Origin: Plakobranchus ocellatus
Taxonomy: Eukaryota; Mollusca; Gastropoda; Plakobranchidae
Length of the DNA stretch: 37,528 nucleotides
Assembly (NCBI GenBank): GCA_019648995.1
Contig: BLXT01000641.1
Coordinates: 263,942-301,469, forward strand
Reading direction: 5' to 3'
Positions 1 through 12,800 of this stretch are shown here, piece by piece. Below the pieces are notes generated by a model. That model searched no databases, was not told the DNA's origin, and worked only from the letters and a program-made list of their open reading frames with translations. A program made the translations under genes and the position numbers. Every line of letters begins with the position of its first letter. The stretch's first letter is position 1.

Positions 1-174
1 TAATGCACTGAAGCCTAACCACCTTATCATCCAATCTAAACTCTCTTTCTCTCTGTCTCAGACATTTCTAAAATTACTCTGTCTTAAAAATGTTATTTTC
101 CTCTGCTTTAGTTATTAGCGTCGATGTGGATTTTTTTTTCGTAGGCAATGTTATGATGTTTTCTTTGTCCAGTC

Positions 175-207
<33 letters not shown>

Positions 208-1558
208 GTTTCTCTTTTATCACTCTGTGAGTGTCTCTCAGTAATACTCACTCTTTCTGTCTTTTTTTTTCTTTCTCTGTCTCTCATACTCTCTCGATCT
301 AGGCAATATCAAGATCCAGGACATTTCCAATTTTGCTACGCTCTTAATTTTGTTTCTTGATGTATAATCAACATTTGATAATGGTCCTAGAGATTTAATT
401 TAGGCTTTAGTCTAGGCCTTAGCCTACACAGACTTAAATATACATTGTAGGTGGACTTGACTTGCAGGGATCTCTGTAATTTCAAATAGAGCAAAGGAAA
501 ACTCGATGTTTTCTTTTATTTAATATACAATGTGTCATAATTTTAAGCCTTACTAAGATTCTGTAGACCTGTCTCACATAGATTTTCTTTTTTTTTCATG
601 TAACTCTTTATTGTGTGAGCTAGATTTTGAATTTTAAAAACTGTAGTGCACCTTAAAAAAAATTTACCATCCAGGCCCTAAGCCTGCAGGTCTTTAAGGC
701 TTGATAAATCTTTAGAGTCAAAAATTCATTAATTATCCTCTGATATTTTACTTATATGTTATGGAATGTCTATGGTCGAGAATATATTTAAGGTGTAATA
801 CGGTTTATCCATGCACATTTACTTGTATAATGGCATATTCCTGTGAGTAGAGGTGAATATTCCTTTGAGAACAATTTGGGGTTGGCAGGTATGGTGTTGT
901 TCAAATGAATTGCAGCTTTCATTTTTATAGGTTTACTTGTTTATCAGCTCTGTAACCGTGATATCATTGCTCCAAATAGCACTTTGTGGACTTAACGTTG
1001 GTAAAATATGAGTCTTGCTGATCATTTTTCAAAGAATGGGTCTTTTTTAACTTATTTAGGGGGAGGGGGAAAAGTTATGAATATTATTCATGACTTTCCA
1101 TTCAATGCATTCGTCTCAAGATATAGATTTGGCACTTGATAATGTAAAAAATTTAGGTCTGAATTAAAACCCTTTTTGATGCTCTAAGGAATTTGAATTC
1201 GTGATGTAGGTAACTTAAATTGATACCTTTTGTTGCTTTTATTCATGCATGGTTGCTTTTATGACAACACATGTTGGTGACAGAAAATGTGGCTTCGGGT
1301 TTGTGATTAGACATACTGATATCTATTTGTTGGTTATTTTGATTGGCTAATACTTGCCCATGTTTTCTGTTCACTTTTAAAGTTACAGAAGCAAGAGAAC
1401 ATTCTGTGTTGTGCAGAAAGAGTCTTGTCCTTCTTCTTAGTACGAGATATGTTGGATGGGTGGTGGGGCTTCCAATATTTGTTATTTTTTTCTTTCTTTC
1501 CATGTATCTATGCAGTTGCAAAATCCATTTATTACTTTCTTTTGTATTTTCTTTGCAG
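1..1558. other. FAF1 intron, no exon recognised
   Basis: This stretch lies upstream of the first FAF1 exon in the window and is read as intron. It is T-rich on the plus strand, holds a CT microsatellite near 173-207, and ends in a T-rich tract and CAG acceptor just before 1559. I saw no segment matching the FAF1 UBA or ubiquitin-like domains, so those exons should lie further left. Confidence 0.7.
173..207. repeat. (CT)n microsatellite
   Basis: A nearly pure run of CT dinucleotides with one CC interruption, inside the FAF1 intron. A weaker CT-rich zone continues to about 290. Confidence 0.9.
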
Positions 1559-4500
1559 GATAAATTGTATGCATGTGGCTTAAATTATCCCACACATGAT
1601 TTGGAGATGACTAAGTCGGATTCAACTGCTGCATCTAAAGCAATAGAACCTGAGGTAATATCTGAAGTCAGTACCTTTTTTTTTTAGCCAAAGATTGGTC
1701 AATTGACTGATTTTTAAATGTTTTTTTTTTTTTTAAGTAACCTAAAATTTAGAGGGAAAGGTGATGGGAGTTGGGTCCCCTTGCATCCTTTTTATTGAAA
1801 GCTCAACCATCAGTGTAACTTTTTATGTTAAGTAGTGAGTGGTAGATTTGAAAAGTTTGCTTTGCATGACTTTGAATTTGAGCTTTTTTACCCCCCTTTT
1901 TTTTAACACATATGTCATTAACAAACAAAGAATTTCTCAAAGGTGATTTTTAATGCATTAAGTTCTATGAGGTTTGTTTCATTTAACTTAATAATAATAA
2001 GTTTTGAGAACTTTCTCATGTTGAGAACATTTGTAATACACATTTTTTACTCCTTTCCGAACGAATCTGTTGATTTTTTTTGTCTTGCTGTGTTTTATGA
2101 ACAGCATGTTCACGATAATTGGTTTAGATAATTAAATTTTAATTCAAGTTTCTTTTTATTATTATTAGCAGGAAATGGAGATTGACAGTGAGGATGAGGA
2201 TACAGGCCTTGAGAATTATTCTCTCGAAGATGATTTGTTTTCACAAGAAGAGCCAAGATCATCACGTCGCTTGGAACCACTAAGTAAGTTAAGATCTGCA
2301 TAAATTGTCTAGAATTTCTCTTGATTTGATTTGCATATTATAAACTATTACATTTAGCCAATCTGATTATTGAGGAGCAAATTATCCTCAGCATGTTTTT
2401 GAAAGCCCTGATCTTCACCAAAGGCAGATATTTTTTATATCCTTCCTCTCATTTACCCTCTTTTTCTTTTTTTTTTTTTTTCTTCTTTCTTTTTTAGTGA
2501 TAACAGAATCCGCAAAGATACCTTCAGAGATAATGTTGCATTTTGAATTTTATAAAGCAGGAATTGAAGGTTTTAAACTTATGAATAGCTTTCATCATAA
2601 TATTGGAAGCTCCCAATAGTTTTCAGGCTCTTAAAAAAGTTCTTAGCATCCCTGATAATTTGGTCTATTTTTTTTTTGTTTTTTTTTTGTTTTTTGTTTT
2701 TTGTTGTTGTTGTTGTTGTTGTTGTTGTTATTTATGTCAAAAAAATGGGTGTTGTCATAAATATCTATTGGTTGTGATTGCATTTCATAAATTTTGCATA
2801 TGACTTAGCATGATTTTTAATGACAGCCATGGAAATTTTTACCTCGTGCTCTTGGCCGGAGGTAGTTATGAAAATGCACATTGCTGATCCAGTAGGTTCT
2901 TAAAGGCATTGCTTCATGAGGTCCAGAAGTAAAACAATATAAATTGTTTTTATTTTTATTATTTTTGAAAAATTTTTACTTAAAACCTTTGGGAATGGTC
3001 ATTGTTCCGTGTGGTATTAGAATATATAAAATAGGTCCACATTCAGGTCCAAATAAGATGTATTAATTTACATTTAAATAACACACTATCATACACAGGC
3101 AAAGAAAGAAGAAATAGTCTGGGACAAAAAACACATTTGCCTCTTATGAGACTGAGGCCCTTACAGGGTCATTGTAAATTTCACCAAAGGCCAATGACCA
3201 CGAGAGTAACTTTCGGACTTGCATTTTAAAAAAATTTATTGCTTATACATTTTTTTAAAAAATATTCATTTAGTTTTGAAATATCTCTCTGTTGCAGTGC
3301 CAGATGGGGTCGAGGATGAGAAGGCTGCACTGATACAGTTCTCTCATGAGTTTGCAAATAGGTAATGCCCAGCTTTTAAAAATGTCTAGTTTTGAGATTA
3401 ATATTTTCCATTCATGGAAAACTTAACTCTGTGTGATCAGAAACATAAGAGAAGCCTTATTGTGAGGTTGATTTGTCTTGAGATAGATCCTGATGGGATA
3501 TAGTCACTATTTAATAAAAAATAACACTTTTTAGAGAGAGGCATACATTTTTTCCTCTTTTTTTTTTAAGTGCTTTTTTTGACAGTGTAAACTTATCTAT
3601 CTGGGAACAGAAATCACATATCTCTGTCCAGTTTTTTAATTCTACATAGCTATGTACAGTATTGAACATAAGTTTAACCAATGTTCAGAGTGCAACTTTT
3701 GTCTCATTTGAACTGATTGTCTGACATTTGTCTTCAATTTGACTTGGATAATTAGGCCTTAGTATGATCACAATATTGTGTATCAGTGTTAGTAATGCAG
3801 GTACCTTGCTAGAGGTAAGAAAAGTTGTGAAATTAGGTCCTTTTTTCAAGTTGGCAGCTGTTTTTAAAATAAGAGGACACTCAAAGTGATCAGTTTACAC
3901 TCTGATTTCCATGAACCATCTTAGAGTCAAGCCAGCAGGGCGTTCAATGAGCAAATACATCTATGTATTATATGTATATCCACAGCGGTTGGCTACAGCC
4001 AGGTTTAAATAGTTGGTTGCCTGTTTTAAAAATACTACTCGAATTCTTGAAGGTAGATTTTGATTTTGTAGATGCTTGTCCTTTCTTTTCATCATCCTAT
4101 GATGAATACTCTAATGTTCTTCCACATGTTTTTAGCGTAAGTAGAACATTTGTAAAATTTTAAAATATGAATTCATATTATAATTATTATATACATTTTT
4201 GCAGATATGGAGAATGCCATCCACAATTTTTTCTTGGCAGTCTTGATGATGCAATTCAAGAATCGTTGGCAGTTAAAGCTACAGAGGTGAGGATTTTTTA
4301 AATTATTAGATTAAAGTTTCTTTTATTACCTCATTACCAATATTTGAGCAAGAACCTAAGCATAAAAAAGTTTATTGACGAAAGCTTTACATTGGAGTAA
4401 ATTTTTTTTTAACTTTGCTTTCATCACCAGAGAAAACTTTTAGCAGTATATTTGCACCATGATGGCAGCATCTTTTCCAACGTTTTCTGTTCACAACTTC

Positions 4501-7500
4501 TGTGCGCAGAGGGCATTGTCAACTACCTCAGTGTTCATTTTGTCACATGGGCATGGGATCTTACATCTTTAAGCAATGCTTCAAGGTAAAGCAAAGTTAA
4601 TGTTCAGTCAACTTTTTAGAAAAAGTGTTGAACACAAAGATGCATAAAATCTGTTTCTTCCATAATTTTTTTTTAGAAAAAAAAAAGCGAAAAAAAATTT
4701 TTATTTGTTAATTGAGTGTGTGCCAATACCAGTTTTTTTCCCCTCTCTCTCACATTTTAATAGAACAATGAATGTCTGAAAATATTCATCTCAAAGCACC
4801 TTCAACATAAAGATTGAAGACTAGCATACAAAACAGTACTGTAATATTAACTTGCTATTTTCCTGAATATTGAAGGCAGGCACATCAAACCTCTGAAGCA
4901 TTATGCATGGACACAATGTATCTGCCACCTATATGTGGATTATTGTCCATTCAGGAATTGTTTTCAAAAGATTATTTACTTTTAAAATGTTTTCTTTTTT
5001 TTTAAATTAAAAAAGGAAAACTTTTTCTTTCAATTAGGTTCATTCAAACAGCTACCCGTCACTTTGGCAGCTTAGCTGCAACCCAAATGAGAAGCTATAC
5101 GCAAGACCAGTTGCCTTCTTTGCTGCTCATCTCTCGAGCAAAAGCTACAAATGAAGTCATAGATGCAATACAAGGTATGAGGCAGTCTTTTTTTTTTTTT
5201 TTTTTTGACTTTTCACACATTTTAAAAGTATTCTTTTAGGGGAAAAAAGTGTATGGGTTTAATAATAGCAGATTCATATAAAAGCTATGGCTATGAATGT
5301 TTAATGTTTGCTTACAAGAGGAACATTAGTTTTAAGGTATTAACAAGAAAATCATACTTCACAAGATTACTGAGAATGTTGCTATCAATTTGATGTGAGA
5401 ATTCCTGTAATTTTTTTCGTTGATGTCTAAAAAAGTGGTTTTAACTATTCAGAGGAACAACAGTGGCCCTTTTTCATTGTTGAAAATGCCTTGCAATAAC
5501 ATTTTTCACTTTTATTAGGTATTGTTTGCTCCAGCGACGTTAATTGTTTCCTCAGATTTGTAGACATTGTGTTTTCAGGATCCATCAAACTTTTTTTCTT
5601 TAAGCTCTTCATTTATGTTCTTTGGCAATCAAAATTTGTAAACGTTTCATGTTGAACTTAAGGGTTTGGATTTTGCAATTTTTAATTTTTTTTATACTGA
5701 ATTCAGATATTTATGGCTCATACAGTTTATTATAATCATGTGTCTGGATATTTAGATGAAAGAGTGTTGACAAGCTCTAAAGCTAGGCTTACCTAAGTGC
5801 AAATATTTGATTGTTCTTCCAGTTATTTTGCCCAGCCTTTCATTTATCTGCACCTAGACTGATGAGCACAAAATTATTAATCTTTCAGAAACTAGGGATT
5901 TCTGTGACCTTTGAGAATACACCTATTAACTCTCTTTTATCCAGGGTCACTGAAACATCCACAAACTTGCTTTTGATAATTCAACTTCTTATGAAAACAA
6001 TACTCATCACAAAAAGGTTTTAAAAGTAATTCATTGCAATAAAAAAAAGAAAAACAATATCAATCCCAGGAGTGTCTTTGTCTTTGCAGGTCATGTCACA
6101 CTAGATGAGATGATGACCCGTCTCATTCATGCAGTTGAAGTGTTCCAAGGACAGAAGCAGGCAGATATTGCTGAAGAGGTAACATTTTTTGCTTTGCTTT
6201 TGACTTGTGTAGACAGAGAAAGTGCCTTGGCATTTAGAGGTTGCACTGAATTTCAGTTTGAGGTTTAAAAGCAGCTGCAGCAAGAGATGGTGGCATGCTG
6301 TCAATTTTTTTTTTATTAATCGGTAGATAAAATATGAATGTGCAAGTATAATTTGGCTATTCCTTGCATTCTGCACTGTTGTTATGAATCAAAGTAACAT
6401 GAGGATGAAGTTAGGATAACATAATCAATGTATCACTATCTTCAAAGCAAAATGGAAAAATATGCAACATTCTTTTTTTTTTTTTTTTCCAGAGGGAAAG
6501 AGAAGCCCGTGAGCTTATAAAACAAGAGCAAGATGCAGCTTATCAAGAATCACTTGCAGCTGATAGAGCAAAGGTAGGATATTTTACTTGTCAATGGTAT
6601 GTAGATTTAGTTCTGTATGTTATTTTCCAATGATGGATACAGTGCAGTGCATACTGTTGTACCAATGTATATGTTTCAAGACCACATACTATTAATATAT
6701 TAAATCTGAATTTTCCCATAATCAGAAGTTTTAGCTTGTTTTAGACAAATTCAGATTAAGCATTGCTAACTTTATTGTGGTCTAAATCAATGAGTGGCAG
6801 CGAGATATTTTCATCTTGTTGCAAAGCATCTTATTTTGGAATGACCTCACACAAGTTTATTATAAATTTTTAAATGGTGTAATTGTTTTAAGTTGATGTA
6901 ACTGATTCTATAAGTTGATGTAACTGATTCTAATTCTCATTCTTCATTTCAGCTAACAGTATTGCAGGTCTTACTCAAAGACATTTTTCTGCCGGAAATT
7001 GAATAGTTGACAATTTTGTTTTTCACTTTTTCCTTCCTTTTTTTCTGTTCATTTCAATTTTTAGTCAGAGGCTCAGAAACTGGAAGATTACAAGAAAAAA
7101 GAAGAAATGGACAGGCTAATGGAGGAGCAAAGAAAAGTCGAAGATGAGAAGAAAGAAGAGGAGCAGAGAAAGGAGGTAATGAATTTCTTAGAATGTTATT
7201 GAATTGAAAGCAAAAAACTACTTCACCCCTTTGTCTTTCTCATGATATTTGATTCTCTTGAAAAAAAAAAAGTTTTTAGTGCTGTATTGATCAGTTAAAG
7301 TTGCTGAGAATGAGTATAACATGCTGAACTTTTTTCCTTTTTGATCTCTGTATTGAATTTCTAACCTGACTAATTCAAAGTAAACTGTTTTCTGTATAAT
7401 TTCACTATTTTCATACTACTGCTCAACTTAAAATGATTTTTTTTTGTTTAATCTTGTATTATTCTTGTGATCATATCTCACAAAATACTTGTGGCAAGGC

Positions 7501-8695
7501 ATGTTAGCTTTAGTATCTCAATGCCTGTAGCATGATGTATGTACCTTTTTTTTTCCTTACTACATTTCCGTTTCCACAACAAAGTCTTATCAATGTGTGG
7601 CAGATGAATTTCCCCTAATTAAATTTTCATTCCTTAAAATCAGTCATAGCCATGTTCCCTGAACTCTAAACCCAATATTGCAGATTTCTGGCCTTCATAT
7701 TAAAATCTGTATAAATTCTTGTCATAATATGGAGCTGAACAAAATAAAACCAACTTATTCTTCATTAATGTGTTTTTATCATTTCCTCAATCTAAAACCA
7801 GGCAATCAGTCGATGTGTTGCATCAGAAGTCCCCCCAGAACCAGCTGAGAACTGTGGTGGAAAGATTGCGAAGTTGCGATTCAGGGTCCCAGGAGGTGAT
7901 GTTATTAACAGGAGATTTCTGGCCTCACACTGTCTCAGGGATGTGCTCAACTTTTTGACAGCTCGGGGCTTTCATATAGAGGACTATAAAGTGTTGAAAA
8001 CATATCCCAAAATGGATGTGAGTTGAATTTTTTTTTTTTTTTTCAAAAATTAAATTCTTACACAGAATTATAGCATTGCACTTTTTAGAAAATGCTGTTT
8101 CATTTCCAATCCCAAACAAAACTTGTATTGTTCTTTTATATGTCTCTTTTTCTGGACAGTGACTAGGTCTCTTTATCATAGCAAAAACAGTGGCAAGGTA
8201 TCCAGTACTTCTTAATGGTTTATGCTTAGAAAAAAAAAAACATGAATCCTTGGCATTCTATGCTTGTTCAAAGTTTGTGATAGGCTTTACTTTTAACTCA
8301 ATACCCGGTAATAAAAAATGTGAATGGAATATATACTTCATAAAAAAAAAAAAAAACTTTCCAGGGCAAAATTCTAAAAGGCCTCTCAAAACATGAGTTA
8401 AATTTTTTACGAATTTATTTTTGAATGAAATCAATGCATAAGGGTTTTATTCAATTTATGTTTTCAAAATTGAGAAGGTGTGCCGCTAAACTGGCAAATA
8501 AAGATGCTGTTTTTTTACAAGCACTTAGTGGACAAGTCATTTTTACTTTTCTATAAATTTATAACTTTTTATTGATTTGATGAGTAATAATTTTTCTTTT
8601 TTGTTTCTTTTCAGATTTCTAGTCTGGACAAATCATCAACATTGGAGTCTTTAAAACTTTTCCCTCAGGAGACCCTCTTTTTGGAAGAGCGATAA
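1559..8695 (+). CDS. FAF1: FAS-associated factor 1 (FAF1), 3' part, 11 exons
   Basis: FAF1 is a ubiquitin-binding adaptor for the AAA-ATPase p97/VCP, acting in ER-associated degradation and other protein turnover. Exons: 1559-1654, 2172-2283, 3298-3361, 4205-4286, 4431-4585, 5038-5174, 6090-6178, 6493-6573, 7065-7175, 7802-8017, 8615-8695 (TAA). They total 1224 bp, or 407 residues, and all phases agree. The first exon matches the end of the second ubiquitin-like domain (CGLNYPTHDL). An acidic linker follows, then the UAS domain at about residues 75-245 of this fragment (YGECHPQFFLGSL, LLAVYLHHDGS, NVFCSQLLCAEGIV, FVTWAWDL). A charged coiled coil spans about 246-309 and the UBX domain about 325-407 (RRFLASHCLRDVLNFL; ends FPQETLFLEER). 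The p97-contact loop reads YPK where human FAF1 has FPR. Upstream exons are outside the window. The identity is from recognised family sequence and is very secure. Confidence 0.96.
2167..2172 (+). promoter_or_regulatory. Tandem NAGNAG 3' splice site, FAF1 exon 2 of window
   Basis: The acceptor before the acidic-linker exon reads TTAGCAG then GAAATG, so two AG acceptors lie 3 bp apart. The distal site gives E-M-E after the previous exon and the proximal site inserts one Gln. Both keep frame. Confidence 0.6.
2680..2729. repeat. T-rich tract and (GTT)n microsatellite
   Basis: TTTTG-type runs grade into about nine GTT repeats inside a FAF1 intron. The open frame read across it is an artefact of the repeat. 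Confidence 0.85.
6889..6932 (+). repeat. 22-bp tandem duplication
   Basis: The word AAGTTGATGTAACTGATTCT occurs twice head to tail with a 22-bp period inside a FAF1 intron. Confidence 0.85.
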
Positions 8696-8790
8696 CATTA
8701 AAATTTTTATTTTTTACATTTGCATGTAGATCTTTGCCATGATTGTGTATAGTTGTGATTTTTCTTTGAAATAAATATATGCAATTTTTC
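8696..8790 (+). other. FAF1: FAF1 3' UTR
   Basis: A short 3' UTR is inferred from the TAA at 8693-8695 and an AATAAA about 75 bases later. A T-rich tract follows at about 8810, as expected downstream of a cleavage site. Confidence 0.65.
8770..8775 (+). promoter_or_regulatory. Poly(A) signal AATAAA of FAF1
   Basis: Canonical hexamer 75 bp after the FAF1 stop codon, followed by T/GT-rich sequence. Confidence 0.7.
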
Positions 8791-9820
8791 GGAAGAAAAC
8801 AAATTCTGGTTTTTTTTTTTTTTGTTTTGTTTTTTTGTAAGTGCTTAGAGGAAAAGGAGTTCACATGACAAATACATGCTACAAAAGGCTTCACAATTTT
8901 TTTAAATGTTTAATCACAAAGCAAGGCTCTCAAAGAAACAACAACAAAAAAAGCAGTTTTTAAAAAAAAAAAACAAATTCCTGATGGACATATGTTTGAT
9001 ATTCTTCATGTATTGTTCAATATCAAAGCCCGTAACTAATGCAACTGTCACCTATGGGTATATTTTTGTAAAAGAGAAAAAGTAGATAGGTGAGTTCAGA
9101 GGTAGTAGGTATATTTTTAAAACTATATTTGAAATTTGTTCTTTCATCCTCTTTTATGTCAATAAAATACACATTCACACTAAAGTATCTAATTAGAGGT
9201 TATAATGCAATCATCAATAATAAGCATGATGTATCATTAATGAACTTAAAATCAACCTGTTGTATTAGTTGAGAATAAAATATAAGTACTGTGGAAAAGT
9301 AATTTTTACCATTCAAAATATTTTGATATAAATTGAAACTTGCTACCCTATAAAAAAAAAATACCAAAGGCGCAATCATATTTGTGATTCTCATTTCTTT
9401 TAAAAAATAATCTATTGGGAGCTATTCTGCACATGATACAAGTGCGAGAGAACCATGACAAAGTATCTTCCATAAAATCAGTTATACTTTAGGAGGAAGC
9501 AATTGCATGTTTATAAGCCAGAGAAAAGCTGATTTCAATTTGAATAGGCTGAAGTCTAAAAATAATGACTTGGATTTTGTGTAAAGACAGTCCACAAGGT
9601 GATGTAAAGCTTTCATTATGCAGGGCCTCTGCCAGGCCATGGCACCACTTGCACAGCTTGTACTTCTGACTGAAGGGTTCCTGTAGATCTCAAGTAGATT
9701 CACTAACCATTGCACCACCAAAATCTTATTTATTCAAGTTAATAAGAAATATATGTATAATGAATTGAAATAAGTAAATTGCTACAGTGATCAATTACTC
9801 TTACAACTATTTTTGATACA
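8791..9820. other. Convergent intergenic spacer
   Basis: This is about 1 kb between the 3' end of FAF1 and the 3' end of the C19orf44 homologue. It is AT-rich and contains no recognisable coding sequence. A possible tRNA-derived SINE fragment lies at about 9600-9720. Confidence 0.7.
9600..9720 (-). mobile_element. Possible tRNA-derived SINE remnant
   Basis: The minus strand from 9720 reads GGTGGTGCAATGGTTAGTGA, with a good Pol III A-box match (TGGTGCAATGG) in a tRNA-like 5' arrangement. An ACTTGAGATC segment follows where an anticodon arm would sit. The B-box is not recognisable, so this would be a decayed copy. Confidence 0.35.
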
Positions 9821-9826
9821 TTTATT
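9821..9826 (-). promoter_or_regulatory. Candidate poly(A) signal, C19orf44 homologue
   Basis: Minus-strand AATAAA about 33 bp after the TGA. A second AATAAA lies at 9734-9729. Either would give a very short 3' UTR. Confidence 0.5.
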
Positions 9827-9858
9827 ATGTATATTGTTCAATCAATTTAGCCTGGCTC

Positions 9859-12800
9859 TCAATGTCTTGCAATGTTTTCCTCCTGCTCTACTAGCCTTAG
9901 TGCTTCCTTAAAAGTCATCCGAGGTTTTCTGTGCTGCTCAATGTACTGTAAGAAAATAAGGAAAGAAAGAAGAAATGATTGAAACAAATTTAAATAAAAG
10001 TAGTTCTTCATTCATAAGGAAACATGTTTTGAGAAGAAAAAGATTAAAAGTGGGTTAAAAAAAATTGTGTAAAGACAATGATTACACAGTTTTGCCTGAA
10101 AAAGAATCAATACAATAAATTTCTTCCTGACAAAACCAAGATTATAAAATTTTGATGACAGGAGTTTCAAACCTCTGAAGTCTCTATACCAGTCTACGCA
10201 GAAGGCACTTCAGAGGTTTCATGCATCTACCATTGACTTGCCCTGTGGCTCAAATAAAAACGGTGCATCAATTCAACTAAATCACCCCCCTAAAAAAAAA
10301 GTAAGCAAAATCTTCCCTAATGATCTGGGTGGATCTCATAACTTTGAACTGGTAATGCTCATTTTGATACTTCATTTCTTCCTCTTCTCAAAAATTCAGC
10401 CTGTCTGACTCTAGTCTTAGTAATAGTAAATAGTAAGAAGAGTATAACTAGCCAAATCTATAAAATTGTGGCTTGTCATCGTAAACCAAATTGGAGTATA
10501 AATATAATTTACATTACATGTACCCTTTTATGTAGCTGTTCATGTATAAGTTTTTCTTTTTTGCCTTTCATTTCACACTTTCACTCAGCCAAACTCGTTT
10601 TGACTCTAGGTTTTTTATATAAAGCACTGGAACAAAATGAACCATATTAAAGAGGAAATGACTGAATGTGAACCGTAGTTACAGCTTCTTACCGATTTAC
10701 TTACTCCAGAAGATGACTTCTAGGGGGAGTTTGAACACAAAATTCCTTGCTTAGTTTTATCACACAACAAATGGATACTACTAACATAGTGACTTTATTT
10801 TTATGATACATAAATGACTCTCTCCCCCCCAATCAAAAAAGAAAAACAAAATCGAGAAGGTAAAAAGTTGTTTTCAAAAATATTAACTCTTGACATTCTC
10901 GATGTTTATACTACTATACTACGACAACTTTCACACAAACCTTTGAACTTTAAGCAAAGCTTATCTCTGTAACTAAGAAAACACACTATTCTCAGCTTTA
11001 TGGTTAAGCTGAAGGTGTTGCAAGAGATTTAAAACAAAGAAAGAACCAGACAAAAAAGAAAATCGTCTGTGAAAAAATAGAGCATTCCATCTGCCACTCC
11101 CTCAATGAGTTACAAATAAAAAAAAAATTAGAATCTTCATAATTTAGTTAAAGAATGCAGCCACCAAATACATATAATTTAAACAAAGTAAAAAAAAAAA
11201 AACAGACTAAACATAAAAAACATTTTGCCCCACAGGCTTCATGAGAACAAAATGGCAAATAATTTTTGAAATTCTGATATATGCTTCTTGTGAAATGCAA
11301 TGAAAAATGAAATCAGTTTTTGAGAATGACAATAATTTAATATAAAAATTCAAAACAAGGCATACACACATAACATAAAAAGAAAATTTTGCTTTTTCTC
11401 TTACTGCTTTTGTGTCCTCTAGAGTAGTGTACTGATGATCATACTGCAGGCCATCTAGACATGACTGATAGATTCTGTTATGAATATCCACAAAGTTCTT
11501 CACCAAGTCCAGCTGGGCTCTCATCATGTCCTGGAGGGCCAGGACATTTGGACTGTAGGCTGTTATAGCTGAAAAACATGAGAACAATTCATAACAAAGT
11601 CAGTACATGTATTTTCATTGATTTAAAGATGCCAGCCATTCATTTGAATTCTTTATTTCTAGGCTTTTTAAATATCCAAAATTTGATACCGGTACAGAAT
11701 ACATTTAAGCAAAATGGATTTTTAAGAAACAAAAATAAAATAACCCTAAGGTTAAGCTGCAGCACAATCACTAATCACTAATTAGATTCACAGTGCAGGA
11801 GTTTTGCCTGCATCTCTGTGTCCACACTGCACTTCTATAAGGGCGACTAGGATTAGGAAAGCAAGGCAAGCGGCCTTGCAATACTGTATGCTATGAAAAT
11901 TCGGAACCTAAATCTCAGGTACCCTATGCTCTTTTTAAGTAAGAGACCCACTATAGGCCTACTTTACTACAGGGTTTATAGTTTTGACTACACCACATCA
12001 GTTTCTCACTGTTGAAACTAAGCACTGTGCTCAACTGCTACAAACTATCCAAACCAATGATCCAATGATGTTCAGTTCTTTCATATAATACTCAATCTAG
12101 CATTAGTTAAATGCCCTTAAACTGAGAGATAAATTAATCATTATATGTTGCTGAGCAGGCTTACACAGAAAGACTTTTACATGTCTGCTCATCTTCCCAT
12201 TTCAAACCCAGTTTTGCTTTAGCAAAATGTATACAAAGTAAGGTCAGCCTTTAAACTAATTTTGAGTCAACATGCAGAATGATATACAGAATTTCAGGGT
12301 TTTCAAACCGAATTGTTAGCAAAGGTCAAAAAAAAAAATTCTGTGAATGCCTTCTACCTCAAAGTAAAATAAAATTGGACTGGACTAGAGTAATTTTTAT
12401 GTTCTCAGCTGCATATTTTTGTGAAATTTTAAAGATTCCTTTTATAACATACCTAAAAAAATTTTTAGTCAATATATAGTGGGAAAATGGTTGCTCAAAC
12501 TGCTCTCTCAGGTAAAAAGAAAATGTATGTAAGTGGTTTCAATTAAATTTCTTTTTTATTAAAATCTGAATTCTTACTTCATTTAAAACCTGATTTTAAA
12601 AAAATACTGGAATTTGTACAAAGTTAAACGCTTTCTCTCAGTTTTAAATATGAGACATAGTCTCGTAGAAAATATAATAACTAATTTTTTAAAACTGAGA
12701 TAAAGCTGCAAGAGCAGAAAACCAAATTATTTATTCTGATGGTGATGGGTCTTAAGAAGAACCAATATCAGATGAGGACAGCTTGGTATGTACAAAATTC

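Noticed and set aside
1343..1558. Open frame extending upstream of the first FAF1 exon
   Set aside because: It lacks similarity to FAF1 and runs through a pyrimidine-rich tract and CAG acceptor, so it is intronic read-through.
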